A model generated the notes under the pieces. The model made no database searches and was not told the DNA's origin. It worked only from the letters and a program-made list of their open reading frames with translations. Below are positions 7,511 through 13,543 of a stretch of DNA of 19,088 nt, in pieces. The translations under genes and the position numbers were made by a program. This DNA comes from JBEAOO01 sp041164825. Its GTDB lineage: Bacteria; Pseudomonadota; Gammaproteobacteria; Burkholderiales; Burkholderiaceae_C. The stretch covers positions 1 through 19,088 of the forward strand of contig JBEAOO010000179.1 of the NCBI GenBank assembly GCA_041164825.1, given 5' to 3'. Numbering within the stretch: position 1 is the first letter of the stretch; every line of letters starts with the position of its first letter.

Positions 7511-7618
7511 ACATCCCAGAGCGACAGTGGGGCACACTGTTGCAATCCGTCACAGCACGGCGACGGCACAAGCCTGCCTGCGGCTATCCGGGGCGGATGC
7601 GGCAGCTAAACTGACACC

Positions 7619-8143
7619 ATGGAAGTTCATTTTCGCCCCCCGCTGCACGCCGTTGCCGTCCTGGCCTTGGCGGGCCTGATGGCCTTGCCCGCTGCTGCGC
7701 AATGGAAATGGCGCGATGCCACGGGCAATGTGCAGTACAGCGACCGCCCACCGCCCCAGGGCGTGCTTGACAAGGACGTGTTGTCGCGTCCGCGGAGTGG
7801 CCCAGTGGCTGCCAACAAGCCCGCACTGGCCGCGCCGCCGCCCTCTGCAGCCGCCTCCACTTCGCCCCTGGCGGGCAAGATGCGCGACCCCGAGCTCGAA
7901 GCCCGCCGCCAAAAAACGGAGAAGGAAGACGAGGCCCGCAAGAAGCAGGCGGAAGAAAAGCAGGCCGCTGCACGCGCCGAAACCTGCCAACGAACCAGGG
8001 CTCACCTCAAGGCGGTGGAAGACGGCATGCGACTGGCACAGATGAACAGCAAGGGCGAGTACGAGGTGCTCGACGACAAACAACGCGCCGAAGAGGCCAA
8101 GCGCACCCGCGACATGATCAGTCGGGATTGCGGCGGCAAGTGA
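7619..8143 (+). CDS. Exported DUF4124-domain protein
   Basis: A 174-residue protein of unknown function. A hydrophobic signal peptide spans about 10-24 with a likely cleavage after Ala25-Ala-Ala27, placing the rest in the periplasm. Directly after it comes WKWRDATGNVQYSDRPPP (29-46), the short Trp/Tyr-rich motif that defines DUF4124. A Pro/Ala-rich linker (55-83) leads to a highly charged Lys/Glu/Arg stretch (88-125) likely to be helical or coiled coil. Two cysteines (in ETCQR and near the C-terminus in RDCGGK) could form a disulfide. The gene is divergent from guaB. No convincing ribosome site precedes the ATG; TAAACT at 7607-7612 resembles a -10 but sits only six bases from the start. No specific function can be assigned. 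Confidence 0.85.
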   Translation: MEVHFRPPLHAVAVLALAGLMALPAAAQWKWRDATGNVQYSDRPPPQGVLDKDVLSRPRSGPVAANKPALAAPPPSAAASTSPLAGKMRDPELEARRQKTEKEDEARKKQAEEKQAAARAETCQRTRAHLKAVEDGMRLAQMNSKGEYEVLDDKQRAEEAKRTRDMISRDCGGK

Positions 8144-8192
8144 CGCGGCAAGTGGCGCAGCGAGGGGGCCTCAACCCACACACCGCCAGGCC

Positions 8193-8540
8193 TCACTGGC
8201 GCCGCGCGGCCACCTTCAGTCGATGCGCCTTGAGCTTGTCCTTGTGCAGGCCGTAACGCTGGCGGCGCGCCTCTTTGGGGTCCACCGTCAACGGCCGGTA
8301 CACCTCCACGCGGTCACCATCGCGCAGCACGGCCGTGAGCGGCTGGGCCCTGCCCCACACGCCCCAAGTCCAGTCGGCGGCCTGCGGGTGACGCGCGGTG
8401 AGCCCGCTGCGCACCAGGGCCTCGGCCACGGTGCTGCCCAGGGGCAGGGTCAGCGCGGTCTCGTCCACCAGGCCCGGACCCGCGCACAGCACCACCAGCA
8501 CGCGCAACGCGGCGGACACTGCGCCCTCAGCGGCTGCCAT
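8193..8540 (-). CDS. rnfH: RnfH family protein (UPF0125, RatB)
   Basis: Small beta-grasp (ubiquitin-like) protein of 115 residues. The core LRVLVVLCAGPGLVDETALTLP and the segment LRDGDRVEVYRPLTVDPKEARRQR (about 72-95) are the conserved signature of UPF0125. The latter contains the YRPL..DPKE.RR stretch near the C-terminus. Its function is unsettled; it is named for occurrence with Rnf electron-transport genes and is RatB beside ratA in E. coli. The ATG at 8538-8540 overlaps the end of ratA by 14 bp, so the two are co-transcribed and probably translationally coupled. The basic C-terminal tail LHKDKLKAHRLKVAARRQ follows the conserved domain. Confidence 0.9.
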   Translation of the reverse strand: MAAAEGAVSAALRVLVVLCAGPGLVDETALTLPLGSTVAEALVRSGLTARHPQAADWTWGVWGRAQPLTAVLRDGDRVEVYRPLTVDPKEARRQRYGLHKDKLKAHRLKVAARRQ

Positions 8541-8985
8541 GCACTTGCTCAGCGCGCTTCACGAACGAATCGACCAGCGTGCCCGCCACGCGGTCGAACA
8601 CGGGGCTCAGCAGCGCCTCCAGCGTGCGGCCCTTGAAGGCGTAGCGCAGGTCAAACTCAATCTTGCAGGCCTCGGGCTCGCCGCTGCTGGCCGACGCGCC
8701 CAGCGGGTGAAACAGCCACTGGCCTTCGAGCATCGAGAACGGCCCGTCCACCAAGTTGACCGTCACCGATTCACCCGTCACATGCACGTTGCGGGTGGTG
8801 AAGGCATGGTGCACCCCCGCGTAGGCCATGTGCAGGCGGGCGGTCATGGTGGTGGGTGAACTCTCCAGCACCTCGGCGCGAGCGCACCAAGGCAGAAAAG
8901 ACGGGTAGGCCTGCACGTCCGTCACCAGGTCGTACATCTCGCGCGGCGAGTACCAAAGCAGAACGGACTTCTTCACATGCTTCAT
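8527..8985 (-). CDS. ratA: RatA/PasT-type START-like (Coq10) protein
   Basis: A 152-residue SRPBCC/Coq10-like hydrophobic-cavity protein. MKHVKKSVLLWYSPREMYDLVTDV and YPSFLPWCARAEVLE (27-41) are characteristic of the RatA/YfjG family. The C-terminal helix ends with RVAGTLVDSFVKRAEQVHG. In E. coli, RatA hinders 30S-50S association and PasT has been linked to persistence and respiration. The toxin label is debated. The frame extends to 9018, but MKHVKKS at 8983-8985 gives the family-standard start. The order rnfH-ratA divergent from smpB matches the gammaproteobacterial arrangement. The start codon lies within one arm of the inverted repeat at 8984-9003. Confidence 0.92.
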   Translation of the reverse strand: MKHVKKSVLLWYSPREMYDLVTDVQAYPSFLPWCARAEVLESSPTTMTARLHMAYAGVHHAFTTRNVHVTGESVTVNLVDGPFSMLEGQWLFHPLGASASSGEPEACKIEFDLRYAFKGRTLEALLSPVFDRVAGTLVDSFVKRAEQVHGSR

Positions 8986-9003
8986 ACAATGGCCCGATTG
9001 TAT
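8984..9003. promoter_or_regulatory. Inverted repeat between divergent ratA and smpB
   Basis: ATACAAT (8984-8990) and ATTGTAT (8997-9003) are perfect 7-bp arms around GGCCCG. The left arm includes part of the ratA start codon, and the right arm runs into TATAAA (9001-9006), a plausible smpB -10. It could be a shared operator or a leader hairpin on either strand. The binding factor is unknown. Confidence 0.45.
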
Positions 9004-9032
9004 AAAGCCCCAGCCCACTGATTGCCCACAAC

Positions 9033-9491
9033 ATGTCCATTGCAGAAAATCGGCGCGCCCGGTTCGACTATCACATTGAAGAGCGTTACGAAGCGGGCAT
9101 GGTGCTGTCCGGCTGGGAGATCAAGGCCATCCGCGCCGGCCAGGTACAACTCACCGATGGCTATGTGGTGATCCGCGACGGAGAACTGTTTTTGATCGGC
9201 TGCCGCATCAACGCGCTGCGCAGCGCCAGCACCCACGTGACGCCCGAGGCCGACCGCACCAAGAAGCTCTTGATGCACAAGGAAGAGATCAAGCGCCTGA
9301 TTGGCAAGGTCGAGCAAAAAGGCTTCACCCTGGTGCCGCTGAACCTGCACTTCAAAGGCGGCCTCGTCAAAGCCGAAATTGCCCTGGCCAAAGGCAAGGC
9401 CGAACACGACAAGCGCAACACCGAAAAAGAACGCGATTGGGACCGGGAGAAGGGGCGCTTGATGAGACACAAGGTCTCATCCAAGGCGTGA
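9033..9491 (+). CDS. smpB: SsrA-binding protein SmpB
   Basis: SmpB carries tmRNA to stalled ribosomes for trans-translation. The 152-residue product has the usual signature: IAENRRARFDYHIEERYEAG at the N-terminus, then LSGWEIKAIRAGQVQLTDGYV (25-45), INALRSASTHVTPEADRTKKLL (59-80) and VPLNLHFKGGLVKAEIALAKGK (101-122). The C-terminal tail, which lies in the ribosomal mRNA channel, reads KGRLMRHKVSSKA (140-152). KxRLM is at the conserved position, but those codons, together with the stop, are inside a 46-bp sequence repeated at 9544-9589. No strong ribosome site precedes the ATG. No ssrA gene is recognised in the window. Confidence 0.96.
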   Translation: MSIAENRRARFDYHIEERYEAGMVLSGWEIKAIRAGQVQLTDGYVVIRDGELFLIGCRINALRSASTHVTPEADRTKKLLMHKEEIKRLIGKVEQKGFTLVPLNLHFKGGLVKAEIALAKGKAEHDKRNTEKERDWDREKGRLMRHKVSSKA

Positions 9492-9495
9492 AGCG
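9450..9495 (+). repeat. 46-bp hairpin repeat, copy 1, covering the smpB stop codon
   Basis: Identical to 9544-9589 over 46 bases by eye. It contains GATGAGAC (9461-9468), loop ACAAG, GTCTCATC (9474-9481). An outer stem GGCGCTT (9454-9460) pairs with AAGCGCC (9491-9497), leaving a 9-nt bulge on the 3' side. The hairpin therefore encloses the last codons and stop of smpB (9489-9491). Confidence 0.85.
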
Positions 9496-9521
9496 CCTTG
9501 ACGGCTGCGAAGCAGAGGTGA

Positions 9522-9550
9522 GCCCCTTCCGAGCAACGCTCAAAAGGGGC
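9522..9550. other. Compact two-tier hairpin between the two 46-bp repeats
   Basis: GCCCCTT (9522-9528) pairs with AAGGGGC (9544-9550), and inside it GAGC (9531-9534) pairs with GCTC (9538-9541) around AAC, with 2-nt symmetric internal loops. Its right arm is the beginning of the second 46-bp repeat, so it competes with the outer stem of that copy. Confidence 0.5.
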
Positions 9551-9589
9551 GCTTGATGAGACACAAGGTCTCATCCAAGGCGTGAAGCG
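9544..9589 (+). repeat. 46-bp hairpin repeat, copy 2, noncoding
   Basis: Exact copy of 9450-9495, offset by 94 bases. It lies wholly outside smpB, and no gene is read through it. The inner 8-bp stem is intact; the outer stem is shortened to CGCTT/AAGCG because the downstream sequence diverges (AAGCGGGG instead of AAGCGCC). Confidence 0.85.
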
Positions 9590-9592
9590 GGG

Positions 9593-9637
9593 TGGCGCTC
9601 GATAGTGCGAGTTCGCCATGGCCGGGAGTTTTATTTT
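9593..9637 (+). terminator. Possible smpB terminator
   Basis: TGGCG-CTCG (9593-9601) pairs with CGAG-TT-CGCCA (9608-9618) around a 6-nt loop. It is followed after ten bases by TTTTATTTT (9629-9637). The gap between stem and T tract is longer than in a textbook terminator, so this is tentative. Confidence 0.35.
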
Positions 9638-9691
9638 CGGCAAGTTGCCGCTCAGGGCCTGCAACAGCTTCCCATTCGAAGATCGGTGCTC

Positions 9692-9719
9692 GGTCGGCGA
9701 TGGGCCGGGCCGAATGCGC
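9692..9719 (+). repeat. Solo arm of the second palindromic element type
   Basis: GGTCGGCGATGGGCCGGGCC followed by GAATGCGC closely matches the left arm of the element at 17946-18044. The core and right arm are absent here: after the arm the sequence goes almost at once to the CACCACCG stretch that precedes the 94-bp element at both loci. It looks like a deletion product or an element that never acquired its second half. Confidence 0.6.
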
Positions 9720-9739
9720 ATGCCACCACCGGTTCGGAC

Positions 9740-9833
9740 GAGCGCTGTGCCGCATTCGCTTTGCGCAGGTGAAGGGGGAGCCGGCCGCAGGCTGGCGGAG
9801 GACACGGAGCAAAGCTATTGCGGCACAGCGCTC
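9740..9833 (+). repeat. 94-bp palindromic element, type A, copy 1
   Basis: Outer arms of 25 bases start GAGCGCTGTGCCGC and end GCGGCACAGCGCTC, pairing 23 of 25 by eye. The 44-base core contains the nested hairpin GCCGGCC-GCA-GGCTGGC. It differs from 18095-18188 at about six of 94 positions and has the same length. It carries no gene of its own. It sits between convergent smpB and metC. Confidence 0.85.
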
Positions 9834-9892
9834 GCTTCGCGCCAGCCCAGGGATGAAGCAAGAAGCTCAAAGCCTCATCCAAGCCGCGAAGC
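9834..9892. repeat. Two-tier hairpin beside the metC stop, diverged relative of the 46-bp repeat
   Basis: GCTTCGCG (9834-9841) pairs with CGCGAAGC (9885-9892). Inside, GGATGAAGC (9851-9859) pairs with GCCTCATCC (9872-9880) with one mismatch. The 3' half CTCATCCAAG..G.GAAGCGCC matches copy 1 of the 46-bp repeat. It starts at the base after the type A element ends and stops five bases before metC. Confidence 0.6.
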
Positions 9893-9896
9893 GCCT

Positions 9897-11102
9897 TCAG
9901 CGATCCAGTGCGGACAAGGCCTGCGTCAAGTCAGCGATCAAGTCATCGACCGATTCCAAGCCGATGCACAAGCGCACCAGCACACCGCTGTAGGCCGATG
10001 GCAGGCTGCGCATGCCGCTGGCGTTGTAGGGCACGGCCAAGCTCTGCGGGCCGCCCCACGACCAGCCGATGCCGAAGAGGCGCAGCGCATCGACGAACGC
10101 ATCGACCTGCGCGCTGCTGTAGCGCGCATCCAGTTCCACCGTCAGCATGCCCGCGGCTGCCGTGCAGAGCCCTGCCCAGTGCGCATGGCCGGGTGAGCTG
10201 GGCAGGGCGGGGTGCAGCACGCGCACAAACTCTGGCCGCGTGGTGCACCACTCGGCAATGCGCCGGCCGGCCGCATCTTGCGCCGCATAACGCAGCGCCA
10301 CGCTGGGCAGGCCGCGCAGCACGAACTCGACGTCGTTGGGGCCGACATTGAGGCCCAGCCGGCTGTGCGTCCAGGCCAAGCGGTCGTGCAGCGCACGGTC
10401 CACGCAGGCGATGGAGCCCATCAACACATCGGCGCCACCAGAGGGGTATTTGGTCAGCGCATGCACCGTCAGGTCCACCGCCAAGCCATCGCCCAGGTCG
10501 AAGGGCTTGAACGCGATGCCCGCGCCCCAGGTGTTGTCCAGCGCAATCACAGCTTGCGGCGCGTGCAAACGCACCGCAGCCACCAAGGCGCGCAGGTCCG
10601 GAAACTCCAGTGTCACCGAGCCCGGTGCCTCCAGCCACACCAGTTTGGTCGCCGGTGTGAGCACCGCCAGCAGCGAGCCCACATCCATCGGGTCGTACAC
10701 GAGGTGCGCGATGCCCCATTGGGCCAGCTCGTGCTGCGCAAAGTCACGGCTCGGGCCGTAAACGTTGTCGGGCAGCAGCAACTCGTCGCCGGCCTTTAGC
10801 AGCGCGATGTTGACCGTGGTGATCGCACTCAGACCACTGGGCGCCAGCAGCACGTGCTGCGCGCCTTCGAGCGTGGCCAGTTGCCGCTCCAGCACATAGG
10901 TGGTGGGCGTGCCGTTCAGGCCGTAGGTGTAGCCGCTTTTGTCCACCCACTGCGTGCGGCGCAGCGCCGCCACGGTGGGGAACAACACCGTCGAGCCTTT
11001 GAACACGGGCACTGGCACCGCCGCAAAACCTGCCGGCGGCGTGTAGCTGGGGTGGATCAGCGCGGTGGCCAGCTCATCCGTTGAGCGATCGGTGTGGCTC
11101 AT
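9897..11102 (-). CDS. metC: Cystathionine beta-lyase-like PLP enzyme
   Basis: A cytoplasmic enzyme of the Cys/Met-metabolism PLP family (fold type I). It would cleave cystathionine to homocysteine, pyruvate and ammonia in methionine synthesis. The 401-residue protein has YTYGLNGTPTT (58-68), the phosphate-binding neighbour loop APSGLSAI (87-94), the cofactor-nitrogen aspartate in ALDNTW (Asp189) and the Schiff-base Lys218 in ALTKYPSGGADVLMG. The C-terminal region WSWGGPQSLAVPY supports beta-lyase over gamma-synthase, although substrate cannot be settled by eye. The frame extends to 11153, but MSHTDRS at 11100-11102 lies 10 bp after the rimO stop with GAGG overlapping that stop, so coupled translation is likely. 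Its 3' end abuts a hairpin repeat. Confidence 0.88.
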   Translation of the reverse strand: MSHTDRSTDELATALIHPSYTPPAGFAAVPVPVFKGSTVLFPTVAALRRTQWVDKSGYTYGLNGTPTTYVLERQLATLEGAQHVLLAPSGLSAITTVNIALLKAGDELLLPDNVYGPSRDFAQHELAQWGIAHLVYDPMDVGSLLAVLTPATKLVWLEAPGSVTLEFPDLRALVAAVRLHAPQAVIALDNTWGAGIAFKPFDLGDGLAVDLTVHALTKYPSGGADVLMGSIACVDRALHDRLAWTHSRLGLNVGPNDVEFVLRGLPSVALRYAAQDAAGRRIAEWCTTRPEFVRVLHPALPSSPGHAHWAGLCTAAAGMLTVELDARYSSAQVDAFVDALRLFGIGWSWGGPQSLAVPYNASGMRSLPSAYSGVLVRLCIGLESVDDLIADLTQALSALDR

Positions 11103-11112
11103 GCGCTGAGCC

Positions 11113-12513
11113 TCAGATCGGCGCAGCAACCAGATCGTGCCCTTGCGTGCCAACGATGCGTGCGCGGGTGAATTCGCCCACCTTCAGCGTCTTGCTGGCC
11201 TTCTCGGGCGGCAGCAGGTGCACCACGCCATCGATCTCTGGCGCATCGGCATAGCTGCGGCCCACGCCGCCCTTGCGGCCCAGCGCCGGCGCGTGGTCGA
11301 TCAGCACCTGCATGGTGCTGCCGACGCGGCCGGCGAGCTTGGCTGCCGACACGCGCTCGGCCACGTCCATGAAGCGGGCACGGCGGGCTTCGCGCACGGC
11401 GGCCTCCACAGGGTCAGGCAGCTCATTCGCCGTGGCGCCTTGCACCGGCGAATAGGCAAAGCAGCCCGCGCGGTCGATGCGCGCTTCTTCCATGAAGTCG
11501 AGCAGGTGCTGGAACTCGGCTTCGGTCTCACCCGGGAAGCCGGCGATGAAGGTGCTGCGGATGACGATGTCTGGGCAGGTCTCGCGCCAGCGCTGGATGC
11601 GCTCCAGGTTGCGCTCGCCGCTGGCCGGGCGCTTCATGCGCTTGAGCACATCGGGGTGCGAGTGCTGCAGCGGCACGTCCAGGTACGGCAACACCAAGCC
11701 CTCGGCCATCAGCGGCAGGATCTCGTCCACATGCGGGTAGGGGTAGACGTAGTGCAGGCGCACCCAGGCGCCGTGCGCCTTGGCCAGCTCGCCGAGCTTC
11801 TCGCACAGGTCGAGCATGCGCGTCTTCACCGGCTTGCCGTCCCAGAAGCCGGTGCGGTACTTCACATCCACGCCATACGCGCTGGTGTCTTGGCTGATGA
11901 CGAGCAGCTCTTTCACGCCCGACTCGAACAAGCGCTGCGCCTCGCCCAGCACATCACCGATCGGCCGGCTGACCAAGTCGCCGCGCATGCTCGGGATGAT
12001 GCAGAAGGTGCAGCGGTGGTTGCAGCCTTCGCTGATCTTCAGGTAGGCGAAGTGCTTGGGCGTGAGCTTGATGCCTTGCGCAGGCACCAGATCGATGAAG
12101 GGGTCGTGCGGCTTGGGACTGTGGCGGTGCACCGCGTCCATCACCTCTTGCGTGGCGTGCGGGCCGGTCACGGCCAACACGCTCGGGTGCATCTCCCGCA
12201 CCAGGCTGCCACCGCCCTGCCCCGCTTTGGCGCCCAGGCAGCCGGTGACGATCACCTTGCCGTTTTCGGCCAGCGCTTCGCCAATGGTGTCCAGGCTTTC
12301 TTTGACGGCGTCGTCAATGAAACCGCAGGTGTTGACGATCACCAGATCGGCACCGGCAAAGGTCTTGGAGGTCTCGTAGCCCTCGGCGCGCAGTTGCGTG
12401 AGGATGAGTTCGGAGTCGGTCAGCGCCTTCGGGCACCCGAGGCTCACGAAGCCGATTTTCGGCGCGGCGCCCGGCAAGGCGGCGGGGGCGTCAACAGTGG
12501 TTTCTTGCGTCAT
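11113..12513 (-). CDS. rimO: Ribosomal protein S12 methylthiotransferase RimO
   Basis: RimO adds a methylthio group to the conserved aspartate of S12 (Asp88 in E. coli). The 466-residue protein has the three cysteines of the N-terminal UPF0004 domain (Cys27 in SLGCPKALTDSE, Cys63 in NTCGFI, Cys92 in TGCLGA) for the auxiliary 4Fe-4S cluster. The radical-SAM motif CNHRCTFC (Cys164, 168, 171) follows, and a C-terminal TRAM domain from about residue 400. SLGCPKALTDSE separates RimO from MiaB. Length is normal. The sequence before the ATG (minus GCGGAT-CGGCGAAA-ATCCGC) can form a 6-bp hairpin ending two bases from the start codon, and no clear ribosome site is present, so initiation may be inefficient or controlled. 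It lies 81 bp downstream of phaR. Confidence 0.96.
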   Translation of the reverse strand: MTQETTVDAPAALPGAAPKIGFVSLGCPKALTDSELILTQLRAEGYETSKTFAGADLVIVNTCGFIDDAVKESLDTIGEALAENGKVIVTGCLGAKAGQGGGSLVREMHPSVLAVTGPHATQEVMDAVHRHSPKPHDPFIDLVPAQGIKLTPKHFAYLKISEGCNHRCTFCIIPSMRGDLVSRPIGDVLGEAQRLFESGVKELLVISQDTSAYGVDVKYRTGFWDGKPVKTRMLDLCEKLGELAKAHGAWVRLHYVYPYPHVDEILPLMAEGLVLPYLDVPLQHSHPDVLKRMKRPASGERNLERIQRWRETCPDIVIRSTFIAGFPGETEAEFQHLLDFMEEARIDRAGCFAYSPVQGATANELPDPVEAAVREARRARFMDVAERVSAAKLAGRVGSTMQVLIDHAPALGRKGGVGRSYADAPEIDGVVHLLPPEKASKTLKVGEFTRARIVGTQGHDLVAAPI

Positions 12514-12552
12514 GCGCGGATTTTCGCCGATCCGCGATGACCTTGGCGAACG

Positions 12553-12571
12553 GCAGCCCGATCCGGGCTGC
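12553..12571 (-). other. Hairpin between phaR and rimO
   Basis: GCAGCCCG (12553-12560) and CGGGCTGC (12564-12571) form an 8-bp stem with a 3-nt loop, 23 bp after the phaR stop on the minus strand. No T tract follows, so it may only slow transcription or protect the phaR mRNA end. Confidence 0.45.
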
Positions 12572-12594
12572 GCGCGGGTGTTCAGCGCCGGCCG

Positions 12595-13206
12595 TCAGCG
12601 CTTGGGCGGAATGAAGCCCGGCATGCCCGGGAACAGCGTCTCGGCCTGCTTGGCCAACTGCTCCTGCATCTGCACAAACATGGTTTTGGACTGCTCCAGG
12701 TAGCTGCCCATCAAGCCTTGCACCACCGGCGCCTGGCCGGCCAGAAACTGCGTCCACAGCTCGGGCGATATCACCGCCGGCTCGTACAGGCCCTTGGACT
12801 GCTCGGCCAGGCGGCTCTGGATGTCGGTGAAGGTTTGCAGGTTTTTTTCCAGATACGAGCCCATCAGGCCCTGCATGGCATGGCCGTAGAAGCGAATGAT
12901 CTGCGCCAGCATCTGACTGGAGAACATCGGCACGCCGCCAGTTTCTTCTTCCAGAATGATTTGCAGCAGGATGCTGCGGGTCAGGTCTTCGTTGGTCTTG
13001 GCGTCGCGCACCACAAACACCGTGCCGCTGAGCACCATCACCTTCACATCGGCCAGGGTGATGTAGCCGCTCGTCTGGGTGTCGTACAAGCGGCGGTTGG
13101 GGTACTTCTTGAGCACACGCACGGGGCTCAGCGACGCGCCCTGCGCGGTGTCGGTGTACCCATCGGCGGCTGACGCGGCCTTGCTGGCGCGGCGAGAAGT
13201 GACCAT
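12595..13206 (-). CDS. phaR: Polyhydroxyalkanoate synthesis repressor PhaR
   Basis: PhaR binds DNA upstream of phasin genes and also binds polyhydroxybutyrate granules, releasing repression when polymer accumulates. The 203-residue protein has the N-terminal DNA-binding domain from about 30 to 90, with the hallmark KKYPNRRLYDT (33-43). Two PHB_acc units follow, each with the identical motif QGLMGSYLE, at 112-120 and 163-171. The C-terminus is rich in Gln, Met and Pro. AAGGAG precedes the ATG (13204-13206) at normal spacing, so the start is firm. A small GC hairpin (13222-13234) lies just upstream of the ribosome site. It is followed by rimO and metC on the same strand. No pha synthesis gene is in the window. 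Confidence 0.95.
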   Translation of the reverse strand: MVTSRRASKAASAADGYTDTAQGASLSPVRVLKKYPNRRLYDTQTSGYITLADVKVMVLSGTVFVVRDAKTNEDLTRSILLQIILEEETGGVPMFSSQMLAQIIRFYGHAMQGLMGSYLEKNLQTFTDIQSRLAEQSKGLYEPAVISPELWTQFLAGQAPVVQGLMGSYLEQSKTMFVQMQEQLAKQAETLFPGMPGFIPPKR

Positions 13207-13543
13207 CCCAAACTCCTTATGGCACCGGAGGTGCGTGTATTTAACGATTCTAAAAGGCCTGGCAGGGGCGGCTGCTCAACGATGAGGCAATCCAAGGCAA
13301 AGCCAGCATCGGCGCGGCTTGGCGCGATCCGTCCCGGAGTTGACCACGGAGTTGTCCACAGAAAACAAGGACAAGTTCATCGGCCTGTCACAGATCACAT
13401 GCCGCTCACCCTCAGACCATCATGCGCTGGGCGCAGAAGCTTCTTCGGCAAGAAACTTGGCGTCCTGCCGGCAGGCTTCGGGTTTTCGCGGAAAATAGCC
13501 GGTTTTGGGTTGACCCCAAGCCTTTCCACATCACCACCGAATC
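13207..13543. other. Divergent intergenic region, phaR/fpr
   Basis: This 337-bp stretch has no gene I can support. On the minus strand it holds the phaR ribosome site, the hairpin GCACC-TCC-GGTGC (13222-13234) and a possible -10 TAGAAT (13247-13252). Two tandem 12-bp repeats resembling DnaA boxes lie at 13337-13360. On the fpr side there is a perfect 12-bp palindrome CCTGCCGGCAGG (13464-13475) and the inverted repeat TTGGG-TTGAC-CCCAA (13505-13519). Neither a good -10/-35 pair nor a ribosome site was found for fpr. Confidence 0.5.
13337..13360 (+). repeat. Tandem pair of 12-bp DnaA-box-like repeats
   Basis: GAGTTGACCACG (13337-13348) is followed directly by GAGTTGTCCACA (13349-13360). The second contains TTGTCCACA, one mismatch from the TTATCCACA DnaA box; the first contains TTGACCACG, three mismatches. 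The lack of further boxes or an AT-rich unwinding region argues against an origin. Confidence 0.45.

Noticed and set aside
9492..9896. ssrA (tmRNA) gene beside smpB
   Set aside because: No tRNA-like acceptor end, CCA or tag-peptide reading frame ending in alanines was recognised; the structure present is repeat hairpins.
9440..9900. Repeats resembling a CRISPR array
   Set aside because: The repeats are few, of different classes and lengths, not regularly spaced with unique spacers, and no cas gene is nearby.
9618..10196. Open frame on the plus strand running from the repeat region into metC
   Set aside because: It consists of translated palindromic repeats and metC antisense; there is no family similarity and no ribosome site.
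13337..13360. Replication origin suggested by DnaA-box-like repeats
   Set aside because: Only one good box and one poor one are present, no AT-rich unwinding region was seen, and neither dnaA nor dnaN is nearby.
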